Assembly: GCA_022457155.1 (NCBI GenBank)
Contig: JAJGOT010000313.1
Span: 402,501 to 466,500, forward strand
Source: Cladopsammia gracilis
Lineage: Eukaryota > Cnidaria > Anthozoa > Scleractinia > Dendrophylliidae
Direction: 5' to 3'
Length of the DNA: 64,000 bases
Made by a program: the position numbers and the translations under genes. Position 1 is the first letter of the stretch; every line of letters starts with the position of its first letter. The notes beneath the pieces are model-generated. The model did not search any database. It was not told the DNA's origin and worked only from the letters and a program-made list of their open reading frames with translations. Below are positions 1-9,900 of the stretch, one piece after another.

Positions 1-534
1 TCTTGAAAAGAGGTGTTGACAGGCCAGACACGACTTATTAATTCGTGTTATCGTGGAGTGTGACCTTTAGAGTTTTGTTTGAACGAGGAAAATTTTTATC
101 TCTATAACGGTGGCATGCTTTGGAGCTGCAGGTATTCTCGCTGAACGATTTCGCTGGCCACTGGTAGGTGACAGGAAGAGAAATAGGTGTACTGGATTAA
201 TTGCGTGCGGATATCAAGGATTCTTTGTTTGTTAAATCTCTCGCCATTGAAAACGGTTGTATCCAGAAAGTTTACTTCTTTGTCTGAGATTAATGTTTGT
301 TTGCAAGGACGATAAAATCTTCTATCTCCTTTTTCTCAACACTCTACAGTGAAAAAATGTCATCGATGTATCTTTTCCACTGGAGTGGATTTGATTTAAT
401 ATTTGTCTCGACCGCGGAATATTGTCACCAGATTTAATGTAAACAAACAGACACGCATTGGTCCCCAAGGGTTAAAACCGGTTTGGTGAGATATCCGATC
501 CACAAATCGCATGGAAATGAGGTCGTGTACTCGA

Positions 535-636
535 GTGCCCAGAGGTTTTTATTTTTTCTCGGCGCGTTGCGCCTCGTAGTCGCGGCTTCGCAGCTCAAAC
601 TCACCATTTTCACTAAAAAATAAAAGCCTCTGGCAC
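535..636. repeat. Small inverted-repeat element (MITE-like hairpin)
   Basis: The left arm GTGCCCAGAGG plus T-rich sequence and the right arm A-rich sequence plus CCTCTGGCAC are reverse complements, with a GC-rich loop between them. No open frame of note. Such short hairpins are typical of non-autonomous DNA transposons; family unknown. Confidence 0.6.
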
Positions 637-643
637 CCAGGGT

Positions 644-921
644 ACTTTTCAATTGAATGTCGAAAGTAATTTCGCAATTGCTATGGTACTGCATTGCTAC
701 GCTTTATGATTGGCTAAAAAATCTCGCGCCACTTTATTAACCAATCAGAAGTCAAACCAAAACCAATCGTGACTTGCTCGCACGCGTTTTCCCGCGCTTG
801 GCGCCGGCTACATGTATTTGCTTCGAGTTCTGATTGGTTCATCAGATTGTCTGCGAGTTCTGTGATTGGTCAGAGTAATTACTCTGGTTTTAGTTTTACG
901 ACACTCAATTGAAAACCTCTC
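644..921 (+). repeat. Dispersed inverted-repeat element, copy 1
   Basis: The ends read TTTTCAATTGAATGTCG and CGACACTCAATTGAAAA, an inverted repeat. The body contains several ATTGGT/ACCAAT boxes. A second copy in opposite orientation lies at 5449-5730, so the two bracket exons 2 to 4 of the DIPK2-like gene. Interpreted as a non-autonomous DNA transposon. Confidence 0.75.
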
Positions 922-1226
922 TAATCTACATCCTATGAACAAAACATTTCAACCCCTGTCCAAGCAGGGACGAAGGCTTTCGTTTTGTGATTCCGTTTGG
1001 ACAGGACTTGCGTATACTTGCGATGGCTTGCGTTGACTTGCGATCACTTTGATCGAGCACAAATTTGTCCGCAAGTTGGCGCAAGTTATTCGCCGTTTGT
1101 CAACGCAATTCAAGCGGCCAATTACAAGCATGACCGCGCGGGGCTAGGCCGACCAAACTTGCGTGTACTTGCGAGTCAACTTACGACACCCTTGGCCACC
1201 CAGCGCAAGACAACGCAAGCTGTCAT

Positions 1227-1534
1227 TTAAGACCTCCATTTTGCAGTTATTTTGCTTCGTAGTAAGCCCACAATAAGATCGATAGCTTCCTCTCTTTTAA
1301 TTGTCTGCGCTGTAATGCATTCTGTCAGTGCTTCATCGAGCATCACCTGAAAATCGTTCTCTTCTGGAGGCGAGTGTAACAGGCCTTTTCTACTTCCGAT
1401 ATCCGCTAATATACTGCGGCAAACAGCGTAATAATTTTGATCTCGTACGGTCCCTTGACAGAGTTCAGTAGGGGAAAAAGACAAGCAGTTCGAATCTGCC
1501 CCATCACAAATATTAACAGTCTTCTTACTTTCAG
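1227..1534 (-). CDS. DIPK2A: DIPK2-like exon 4 (C-terminal cysteine-rich domain)
   Basis: Acceptor TTCTTTTGCAG precedes 1534. The exon encodes CDGADSNCLSF, ELCQGTVRDQNYYAVC, GLLHSPPEE and LDEALTEC, which match the end of human DIPK2A in order and spacing, and stops at TAA 1227-1229. An open frame continues upstream through the polypyrimidine tract to 1604, but the splice phase fits only 1534. Confidence 0.9.
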
Positions 1535-3162
1535 CTGCAAAAGAAACAACAACAAAAAAGATTAAAAGTATTTCCTCCGGCTCCAGTTTCCCAAGACAGC
1601 GCATTCATGAATACCGTGCGGCATAAAATTTTCGCGGGAGTTTAATGTCGCGGATTGCCGATTTTTTGCGTTTTGCGGGTACAAATTTTCGCGAATTCGG
1701 ATTTCAGACTTTAACGATAGGAAACAAGTTTTCGCTGAACTCGGTTTTTCTCGTACGGTAATTGTATGTAACAAGAAAGAAAATAATGTTCTCTTGTTTA
1801 GTTTACTTTAAATTTTCTATACTCGTGTCACGAGTCTTCGATTACAATTCAAAGGCTATGGTAAGTTGTGATTTGGGGAATTAAAGGGACAGTATCATGA
1901 GGGCGAAACTTGAAAACGTCGGCCCATGTTTTCAAGTTTGATTCGGCAAATTCAAAAAGGCCGTCGAGAAGTGGAGGTATTTGTTGAATCAAAAAATGCG
2001 TTTTGATAGCCGAAAGAAAAAAAAATCACTTTTAACAGTGATATGCCCAAAATTCCGGTGCAAGAACAATGAACAGTGCCGCGCGTGGAATCTCGTGATA
2101 CTGCCCCCTTAAAAAAGTTTTCATCTGAGTGATTAATCGAGAGAAAGTTTGTATAATTGTCCCCGTATACCATGTATCTCGTTCAACGCTTCGAGTATTC
2201 ACGAGATAAAAACGAAGAAGTGTGTTTCATCAGGATTTCTCAAACTGACAGGGGTTTGAAAACCCGACATTAGCAAAGTGAAATGACGATGAACAACAAT
2301 CGCCCCCCCCCCCCCCCCCCCAGAAATTGTGGGGAGACTGAGAACCAGCTTTTGGCACTGTGATCGTTTAGGTAACCAATATGAGCTATGATTGGTTAAT
2401 GGTTGCCTGTGGGAAACCATCAACCTGGGTATTGTAACCAATGCAACCATCACTGGTTACCCAAACTATCCCAGAAAGCCAAGTGCCAAAAGCTGGTGCT
2501 TAGTCTCCCGGACGTTTCCGGAGCCAGTGACATATTGACAACTTGCAGCATGTTGGTAGGGACTTTGAAAAAGCCTTGCATTGTAACGCACTAAACTTCA
2601 ACAGCGACATGCGAACCTTGCAAAATTGCTGAATGACAAGGTTTGAAATTCAGACTACCGGTATTGGACATCAATCTAACAAGGCCTCTATAAAAGTCAT
2701 CATTGATTTAATTAATACCTTTGATTTTTGAGTCTGCCAGATCAACCACCAATATTTGATTTGCATCTACCAGCTTCACTACCAGTTTCACTGTTGTGTT
2801 TGTTACAGCAAAATTGTCAAGTGCTATTTCAGTCCAATACAATCCCCAACCTTCTCGATTGCTCATCAATCGTTTGGCTATCTTGATAACTTCTAAAGCA
2901 AGTTTCGCTCTTTCTACCCATGGCTCTGTGAGATAGGAATCAAGAGGAACCCCGGCATCTTCAACAACAACTGCTCGACCACAGGATCCATAGAATTTAG
3001 GGAAAGGCCAACCATTCTCGGCAGGAAACAGCTAAAGAAGTTAAGATAGAAAAGCTAATAAATAATATGGTAATAAGTAGTACATAAAATATGAGCGGGA
3101 GATCTGTATGGGCATTTACAATGGTGAAGGTTCGCCATTGTAAAGCCCATACAGATCAGACA

Positions 3163-3194
<32 letters not shown>

Positions 3195-6100
3195 GTGAGT
3201 AGAGATCTGTATGAAAAGTTAATGAATACTAATTAGCTGGGCAGGTGTCTGTATCAAAAGTTAATTCTACTGTTTAATAATTCATCAACTCAGTTGATTT
3301 GTATACAATACATGTGACTCAAATACTGCCTATTTATTGGCCATAACTGTTATGAATTATTAATGAATTTTACAATTCGAATTAGTGCTGGGGAGCAGTT
3401 AATTTTATTTTCTGAGCTGACAGCCACAGGTGGGCCACGCAGCTAAAGCTTAACCTGGTTTCTGTAGCACTGGGGCGGATCTAGCGGGGGTTCAGGGGGT
3501 TCGATCGAACCCCCTAAATTAAAACAGCTAAAGTCAAAAACTTGTAAAAATATAAAATAATTACAGAATGGCATTTTAACTTTAAGAAATGAGATATTAA
3601 AATGCGCTGACTTGGCCTCAGAATGGCGGAAATCGTGTTTCCGAGGACTTGACATTTCAAAATTTCCGGGGGAGCATGCCCCTGGGACCCCCCCTCCCTT
3701 ACAGGGGGACACCTTCAGCAGCCCCCTTCATTGAACCCCTTCTGTTAAAAACATGGATCCGCCCCAGTAGCATGAAGCAACTACATGTAGGAAATAATAA
3801 TTATTGCTACTCCCCCCTGGATGAGATGCTAGTCCATCGCAGTTACTCCCAGCATTTTGTTACTGGGGCCCATTTATACACCTGGGTGGAAAGAGACAAT
3901 GTGGAGTAAAGTTTCTTGTGTGTCTAAGGAAACAACATGATGGCCGGGACCAGGCCTTGAACCATAGGCCTTCAGATATGAAGTCCAATGCGCTAAACAC
4001 TACACCACTGCATCTTCACTCCGAACACAGGGAGTGTACTTATTGGAGACATAGTTCTTTACTAGGAAAGTTTTTAAAGTAAACATCTAAGTTGTGAATA
4101 AAAACTTTAGTTGATACAGTGAACATGCAAATTGCCGGAAAGTTATCATTCACTTGTCTGTACTGTATAAAAAGCTTCACGGTCTCTGTACACACCCAAG
4201 TGAGCGACGGAAATCGAGGCTATACTTATTACTTCCCACCTGAAAGATGATTGGTTCTTGATTTAAGTTCAAAGTTGATGTTAGATGAAGTATGTCGTTG
4301 GAAGCCGTATCACCTTCTTTGATATTATATATCTGCTTTACTTTTGTCATCAGTCTCTCAGATGGACAGTCCATTGTTCCTTGTATCGCACTGGAAGAGA
4401 AAAAAGTCAACAATTGCTGTACATACAGCACATGAGACTATTAAATGGCAGCTGACTACCTAGAGATGAGTAAAAATCAGTTGAAAAAGAAGAAAGGTCA
4501 AAGGTCATAACCTTTATGCACACTGTACCTCAGTGTGAAATCAACAAACTTACATACTGTACTTGTAATAATTATTAATAAACTTCAAAGGTTCCCACAT
4601 GACTGTGGATAAATGTCCATGATTACCATACAAGTACCAGTAATATTTCCCCCAAATCCAACAAGTACTTTATGTGAATTTGTGCCCAGATTGGTACATT
4701 ACAGCCACGCGTGACCAGTATTTTTGAAAATTTGAATTTCCGAGATTCATAATTCCCATGAGAATGTGACCGCATTTTCGGAAACAAACAGCAACAAAAT
4801 AATTTTATTTGAAATGTTACATATCCGAACAATATTAGGTTTTTTATTCGTGTAGCAGAGTTATTTTTCCATTAAATTGTCCCCTTTCAAAGTGTTTTCC
4901 AGAGAGATCTTTAAGGTTTCATTCAAATCTCGGACGTTACAAAGAAATATTCAAATGTTCATTTCAGTCTTGGGATTACTGGTCACCGTGACGGAGCATG
5001 GCTGTAAAAATGTACAGGTATTATACAGTCTGTCATTTATTGTTGTGGTTGTGATGGAAAAGGGAAGGAAAGGGGAGGCTCAAAAGAGTGTAAACATGCA
5101 TTTTTTGGAGGTTTTAATATGAGAATAGAGAGAGAGCCAAGAGGCCTTAGTTCAGACTCAGTAGTGTAAGTGGCTAGGGGAAATCTCTGCTCCCACCAGG
5201 GGCCCATCAGTGTATTTTAAAGTTGGGTGGGGGGGGGGGGGGGAATTGATCACCAAAGTGTTAGCTAACTAGGGTGTCTGAGCAATTGCTTCTCTGGGAA
5301 AAATTTGAAAAATATGGTCTTTGGAAATGGCTATAAATGCATTTAAAACATCCTAGGGTGGTGCAAAATGATCCATTTATAACAACTAATGTACCGGTAC
5401 ACCACTTTTTAAGGAATCAAAGGTAGATGGGACATAACACTGCAGTATAGAGCAGTTTTCAATTGAGTGTCTAAAACCAAAACCAAAGTAATTACTCTGA
5501 CCAATCACAGCATTCGTAAACAATCCAATGAACCAATCAGAGCTCGAAGCAATTACATGTCGGGCGGCGCCAAGCGCGGAAAATGCATGCGAGCAAGTCA
5601 CGATTGGTTTTGGTTTTACTTCTGATTGGTCGAGAAAGTGGCGCAAGATTTTTTAGCCAATCATAAAGCGTAGCAATGCAAAACCAAAGCAATTGTGTAA
5701 TTACTTTCGACACAATTGAAAACTGCTCTAACAGCCACCCAAGACACTGTAAGTTTCTTTGGTTACCCAAAAAATATTCTGTTGGGAGGAAGGAGTCTCA
5801 ATATTTTCTGGAAAGATACATTACAGTGATAATCATGCCATTTTCAAATGCCACATTCTGACATCCATCCACAAAATCAATGCCCCATCACAATTAGTAA
5901 CCTACCTTTCTATAGAAAAAGGATTGAGAAATGAATTCCATGCGACCTCTTGAACCTCGCATGGGGCGTTTATCTTTCCTATTTGGCTACATAGTTCATT
6001 ATCAAGTTTGTAAAACTCGCTAGAATTTCCAAAATGCTTGATGGAAATTCGTTCCATATTCCACAAGCCATGAGCTCTGGGCCTCCACTTGTCTGCAGTT

Positions 6101-6385
6101 ATACTCTCCTTTTTGCGGCGTAATTTAACAGTCCTATCTACAATCCCATCACAAATAGATTTATTGCGACCGAAGCAAACAGGGCATCGATTAATTCCAA
6201 TATGCTCATTGGTAAGATTAAAATCGATGACCTCGTAGCTTACTCCAAAGTCGATTATTATAGGGACTGCTCGCTAGCTTTGATATCCAGACGAAGGCAA
6301 ACACTGTAATAACAGATAGGACTGCGATGTAAGCAGTACTTCGCCATCGCTTCGGCACGAAATAAGCAAGGACAAGTCGCCACAT
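1227..6385 (-). CDS. DIPK2A: DIPK2A/DIPK2B-family divergent protein kinase (DIA1-like), 4 exons
   Basis: Coding exons on the minus strand are 6385-5906, 4390-4240, 3031-2719 and 1534-1227. All junctions have GT/AG and matching phases, and the sum encodes about 416 residues, close to the 430 of human DIPK2A. The start MWRLV is followed by a hydrophobic signal-anchor (AYIAVLSVITVFAFVW). Then come the NRCPVCFG cysteine motif, ISIKHFG (position of the kinase lysine), MDCPSERL, GWPFPKFYGSCGR, the catalytic-loop-like LDNFAV, VDLAD, and the C-terminal RDQNYYAVC and GLLHSPPEE blocks of this family. Family members are secretory-pathway or secreted proteins; the kinase activity of DIPK2 is not settled. 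Odd point: exon 1 needs a one-base shift between 6218 and 6276 to stay open. The 2A/2B split cannot be decided by eye. Confidence 0.88.
2303..2321. repeat. Poly-C run of 19
   Basis: An uninterrupted homopolymer of 19 C in intron 3 of the DIPK2-like gene, directly left of an inverted-repeat element. Runs of this length are often mis-sized in assemblies. Confidence 0.9.
2331..2510. repeat. Inverted-repeat element in DIPK2-like intron 3
   Basis: Arms GGGGAGACTGAGAACCAGC and GCTGGTGCTTAGTCTCCC face each other; both arms continue with CTTTTGGCACT or its complement and GGTAACC. MITE-like, no coding content. Confidence 0.65.
2719..3031 (-). CDS. DIPK2A: DIPK2-like exon 3 (kinase-like core)
   Basis: Acceptor TTCTTTAG precedes 3031 and donor GTATTAAT follows 2719. 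The exon encodes GWPFPKFYGSCGRAVVV, the helix around WVERAKLALEVIKIAKRL, ALDNFAVTN (catalytic-loop-like, with D and N as in the family) and ILVVDLAD (where kinases have DFG). It ends with one base of an alanine codon. Confidence 0.9.
3101..3157. repeat. Short near-perfect hairpin
   Basis: GATCTGTATGGGCATTTACA at the left is answered by TGTAAAGCCCATACAGATC at the right around a short loop. It lies in an intron of the DIPK2-like gene, 70 bp beyond exon 3. Probably the remnant or core of a small DNA transposon. Confidence 0.65.
3430..4015 (-). mobile_element. tRNA-derived SINE (family 1), split by a MITE
   Basis: On the minus strand the segment matches the SINE at 24762-25055: a tRNA-like head with B-box GGTTCAAGGCC, then the shared body (GTTGTTTCCTTAGAC, CACCCAGGTGTATAAATGGG, GATGGACTAGCATC) and a tail that includes GTTGCTTCATGCTA. 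The tail is interrupted by the element at 3470-3767 and resumes at 3469 down to about 3430. Diverged relative to the 24762 copy, so older. Confidence 0.8.
3470..3767. mobile_element. MITE with CTGGGGCGGATC ends, nested in a SINE
   Basis: Terminal inverted repeats CTGGGGCGGATC and GATCCGCCCCAG. The flanks carry TAGCA on both sides, a five-base target duplication, and removing the element restores the SINE tail. About 298 bp; the interior has no transposase. Confidence 0.8.
4240..4390 (-). CDS. DIPK2A: DIPK2-like exon 2
   Basis: Acceptor TCTTCCAG precedes 4390 and donor GTGGGAAG follows 4240. The first base completes a split serine codon. The exon encodes AIQGTMDCPSERLMTKV and, further on, LNQEPIIFQ, which align with the DLVHCPSQRLLDRL and FNPEPLVLQ stretches I recall from human DIPK2A. 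Confidence 0.85.
5449..5730 (-). repeat. Dispersed inverted-repeat element, copy 2
   Basis: Reverse-orientation copy of the element at 644-921. Ends AGCAGTTTTCAATTGAGTGT and ACACAATTGAAAACTGCT; the interior again has repeated ACCAATCA boxes and the GGCGCCAAGCGCG stretch. It lies in intron 1 of the DIPK2-like gene. Confidence 0.75.
5906..6385 (-). CDS. DIPK2A: DIPK2-like exon 1 (signal anchor and N-terminal domain), apparent frameshift
   Basis: ATG at 6385-6383 was chosen because MWRLV matches the start of human DIPK2A; an in-frame ATG lies eight codons upstream. The first frame runs to a TAA at 6218, while the family-like sequence (EVIDFNLTNEHIGINRCPVC onward) is in the +1 frame, blocked upstream by a TAG near 6276. 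The exon is 480 nt; 479 nt would give exactly the phase needed to join exon 2, so one extra base explains everything. Donor GTAGGT follows 5906. Confidence 0.8.
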
Positions 6386-6807
6386 TATATAGGGGTCAAA
6401 ACATTTCAAAAAGGCACAGCAACAGCAACGAAGTGTTCAGCTTGTAAGCTTATTTTTTAAAAATTCGACTCCAGCCGGCTCGGTTTGAAGTTCGTGATTG
6501 CCGGCGCCGTAAGTTGCAATTACCTTGAGATTAAATTAACTTGCTAGAGAAGAAGTAACCAGCGATGACGAGCAATTTAGCATGTCCTTGACTTTGCAAA
6601 GGAAAATCGCAAGAAGATCTGAAACTTATAAAAGTCAATGAAATAATATACTGAAAAGAACGATCAAGCTAAAAATAAATGAATATTCAACCAGGCGCAT
6701 TGTTACATGAAATCGAGGCTGCTACAGAAACACCTGCGTGCGTTGGACTTTACTGCAACTGATCTTCGGCTTTGTGCCCACCTTTTTGCCAAAATGCTGC
6801 GATAAAA
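6386..6807. promoter_or_regulatory. Divergent promoter between DIPK2-like and SH3BP5-like genes
   Basis: Only 422 bp separate the two divergent start codons, so transcription starts of both genes must lie here unless upstream exons exist. A TATATA sits directly before the minus-strand ATG. On the plus strand a three-codon upstream frame (ATG CTG CGA TAA at 6794-6805) ends two bases before the SH3BP5 ATG at 6808. No transcription start can be read from sequence alone. Confidence 0.6.
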
Positions 6808-6912
6808 ATGGCTTCAAACGTCTCCCAGGCTTTTTCTAAGAGTGAAGAGCAATTTAGAGATGGCGACGGCGACGAAGAAGATGCCGAAGAAATTTTAGAT
6901 CCTCGAGTGAAG
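6808..6912 (+). CDS. SH3BP5: SH3BP5-like exon 1
   Basis: Encodes MASNVSQAFSKSEEQFRDGD and an acidic stretch ending ILDPRVK. ATG 6808 has AAAA before it and G after it, a good animal start context. Donor GTATTAAG. Phase 0. Confidence 0.85.
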
Positions 6913-9900
6913 GTATTAAGGAACTTATATTATTAGAAGCTCTAATCCGTAACAGTAACTGTAATTGTAAGGTTATGTAAAAGCAGAGCTATGATTGTTG
7001 ACACAGTAGTTTAGGTTTAGATCAATTTCCATCATTTCAGATCATTTTCATCGTTATTAATCATGTGTTTTCACCATTTTAGGGAGAACTTGATCGGCTA
7101 AACTCATCTACTGCAGAGATCAATCGCTTAGAACAAGACCTTGAGGTAAGCTTAAATTAAGCTAGAACTAAAGCAAAAGTTAAGACCCTTTAATAATTAA
7201 GCTTACTTGGACTTTTATAGAGGCTTTGCATAAGCGTTACATGTAAAATAGGGCGATAATACCACAGTACCGTTAGGTACGTGTAGTAGTGCAGCGCAAT
7301 TATTAAGCTTAATTAATTCAATCTAAACACAAAATTTGACTGTTAAATTCGGAATAAAATTTGTTAAATAATAATCATATAATTTATTAAACTTAAGCTT
7401 ATAATTTATTAAACTTCAGTGAAATACAAGGATTTCTCGCACCGCGGAAAAATCAAATTTCAACACATGTGAAGATATCAATTTTATCTTCACTGTAAAG
7501 ACTGAAGATATAGATTATATCTTCATGTTTACATGTACTGTACCTACTACGTTTACCTTTATGAAATGTCAAACAACCTAAACGGTGTTAATGTGGTCTA
7601 CAGTCAAATCATCTTCTGGTCTTTGTCAGCAGTGTTCCGAAAATTTCGGAAAATGATCGGAAACATTTGTATACAACCTGTGGACAGGATTCAGGGAATG
7701 TTTGAAATTCATTAAGGCTGGTTTTCACTAGCGATGGAGTCGGAGTCGTCATCGTAAGCGTATCTAGTGAAAATCAAACAACGGAGTCGTAAGCAGAGCT
7801 TCTGATTGCGCTTATTATTCTGTCACTTACTATATAGTGAAAACTAGATTGTCGGAGTCATAAGCAAGGAATGGGGATTGTGATTGGTTTATTCGCTTCT
7901 GCTTGCGACTCTGACAATCTAGTTTTCACTGGATCAGAAGCGTCGGAGTCATAAGTGGAATCTGAAGAAAATGGAACCGTTCTGATTCTTCCGACTTCCA
8001 TTCCGTCCAGCTTATGACTCCGCTTACGACTCCGATTTTCGATTTTCACTAGGTTGGAAGCATTCTTACGACTCCGCCTCCAACTCCGACTCCGTCACCA
8101 GTGAAAACCAGCCTTTAGAAAATGTTCGAAAATTATGGTCTTTGTAATTAGAGTCGTAATATAATAAACAAAATGATACATGTATGTGGCAGCTTGGAGA
8201 TATGACAATTCTCTTCTTGTTTTCAATAAACTCAGTATCTCACTGGTTCGCTGCACTAGTTGAACACTAAGAAGAGGAAATGTCATATAACTGCACACTC
8301 ACCTAATCTTCAATATCTATAAGTGTTATGCTAGGGAGGGGTTTCACATAAGCTGTGAAATAGAACTTAGACAAATAGACACTCTGTTAGACACTGTAAA
8401 TTCCATTGTTTTCTTGTTTTGTTGATAATAAAAGTATGACATTCTGTTGGGGCAAAATATCCATGAGATCCTAAAATGAGAAGTGCAGAATTGAAAAGAA
8501 TGTTATCCAACCAGAAAATAAATCGAGATTTACAAAATATTAAGTCAAACATTATATTTTAAATGATAAATCCCCAACCCACCTCAAGTTAATCAAAATA
8601 TGCTCATACTCCCCTTGTATATCTAGCCAATTTCTTTTGAAATAAATTTCTTAACACAAATTTAAAATAAGGTTAAGGAGGCTTGACTCAGTTTTTATTG
8701 CCTTGGAGTGTGTGTTTTGAAATCAAAATTTCACAGGGAAGACATGCTGCGATTGTTTTGAATTCATACTTCACCAAATGTATTAAATGTGATCAAAGTT
8801 TTATGTGTCACTGGTTTCCAAATGACAGTGGTTACGATAGCAATGCCAGCTTATTGCTGTTGCTGTCGCCTGGAAACCAGTGCCGGGCGGATTTATTGGG
8901 GGGGGGGGGCGAGGGGGTCGCGCCCCCCCCCCCTTTTGCCTGGGATTATTATTCCCCCAAACCCCACTAGATCCTGATGGTCGCTTATGCGCCAATATTG
9001 TCACTATCAAAATTGCTCCGGCCTCCTCTTTATACATTTCCTGGATCCGCCCCTGAGTGACACATAAAACTTTGATCACATTCCATAAACTTGATGATCG
9101 AAGTATGAAAGCAATCAAAGCATGTCTTCCCTGCAAAATTTTGATTGCAAAACATACACCCCACTACGAAAAAAAAAAACTGAGTTGAGCCACCATATCA
9201 GTTCTGTAACATAGAAAAGATAGGTTAAGGTATTGGATAGCACACATTGTTTTGTGACTCGGGAAATGACATCAAGAAATAAATAAATGTGATTTGAGAA
9301 TTAACTCAAATTAGAGCATGATTTGGGATAAAGCATGGTCCCCACTCCAGGCCATCGTATTAAAATCCTGGTAGTTTTTTCAAATGAAGTGTTTCAGGGT
9401 TCTCATTGTCAGGCGGTAACCGGTAAAATTTACCGCTTGAAGCAGCACTTATTACTGCCCATAACCGCTTGCCCCCGGAAAATTTTTAAGACACGCAGTT
9501 TACCGCTCAGCAAAAATCCCTTACCTGCTGAGCTAAAATTTAGGGATAACCCTGTGTTTACGTGTACTTGCCAAAGTAAATGCTGTAGCCTGTCTCAATT
9601 CACTTTGCATTTCACACCCAAAAAATGTGAAGGGAGGTGTCATCCTGTTCATTAGGGTTTGTATGCACAGGTTTAACTGTTACGGTGAACTCATATAACG
9701 GACACCTCTATAAGGCAAACATTTTTCATAAAAAGGCAGTTATGTCTAGATCGCTGCCATATTTCGGTGCTTAACAAAACTCACTTGAAGACAGACACCT
9801 GTTTGGCAAAGATAGAATGTCAGATCCGGTAATTAAATAGTATCATTTATTAACTGAGCAATATTAAACTATTTTCAGGAACTACGGGCGGCATTCAGGC

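Larger units (their letters stand above)
1..1226. other. Gene-free flank of the DIPK2-like gene
   Basis: No coding exon is recognisable here. The stretch holds a short hairpin element (535-636), one copy of a 280-bp inverted-repeat element (644-921), and a segment (about 1006-1170) in which the word ACTTGCG recurs at irregular spacing on the plus strand. The 3' untranslated region of the minus-strand gene ending at 1227 must lie in the right-hand part, but I could not fix a polyadenylation site. Confidence 0.5.
7146..9878 (+). other. SH3BP5-like intron 2, with two transposon-like inverted repeats
   Basis: 2.7 kb without coding exons. Contains the MITE at 7714-8115 and the large inverted repeat at 8679-9193. 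A run at 9410-9560 shows CGGTAA/TTACCG words but no gene signal. Confidence 0.6.

Noticed and set aside
8683..8977. ORFs rich in G and P around the poly-G/poly-C segment
   Set aside because: By-product of homopolymers in a transposon-derived inverted repeat.
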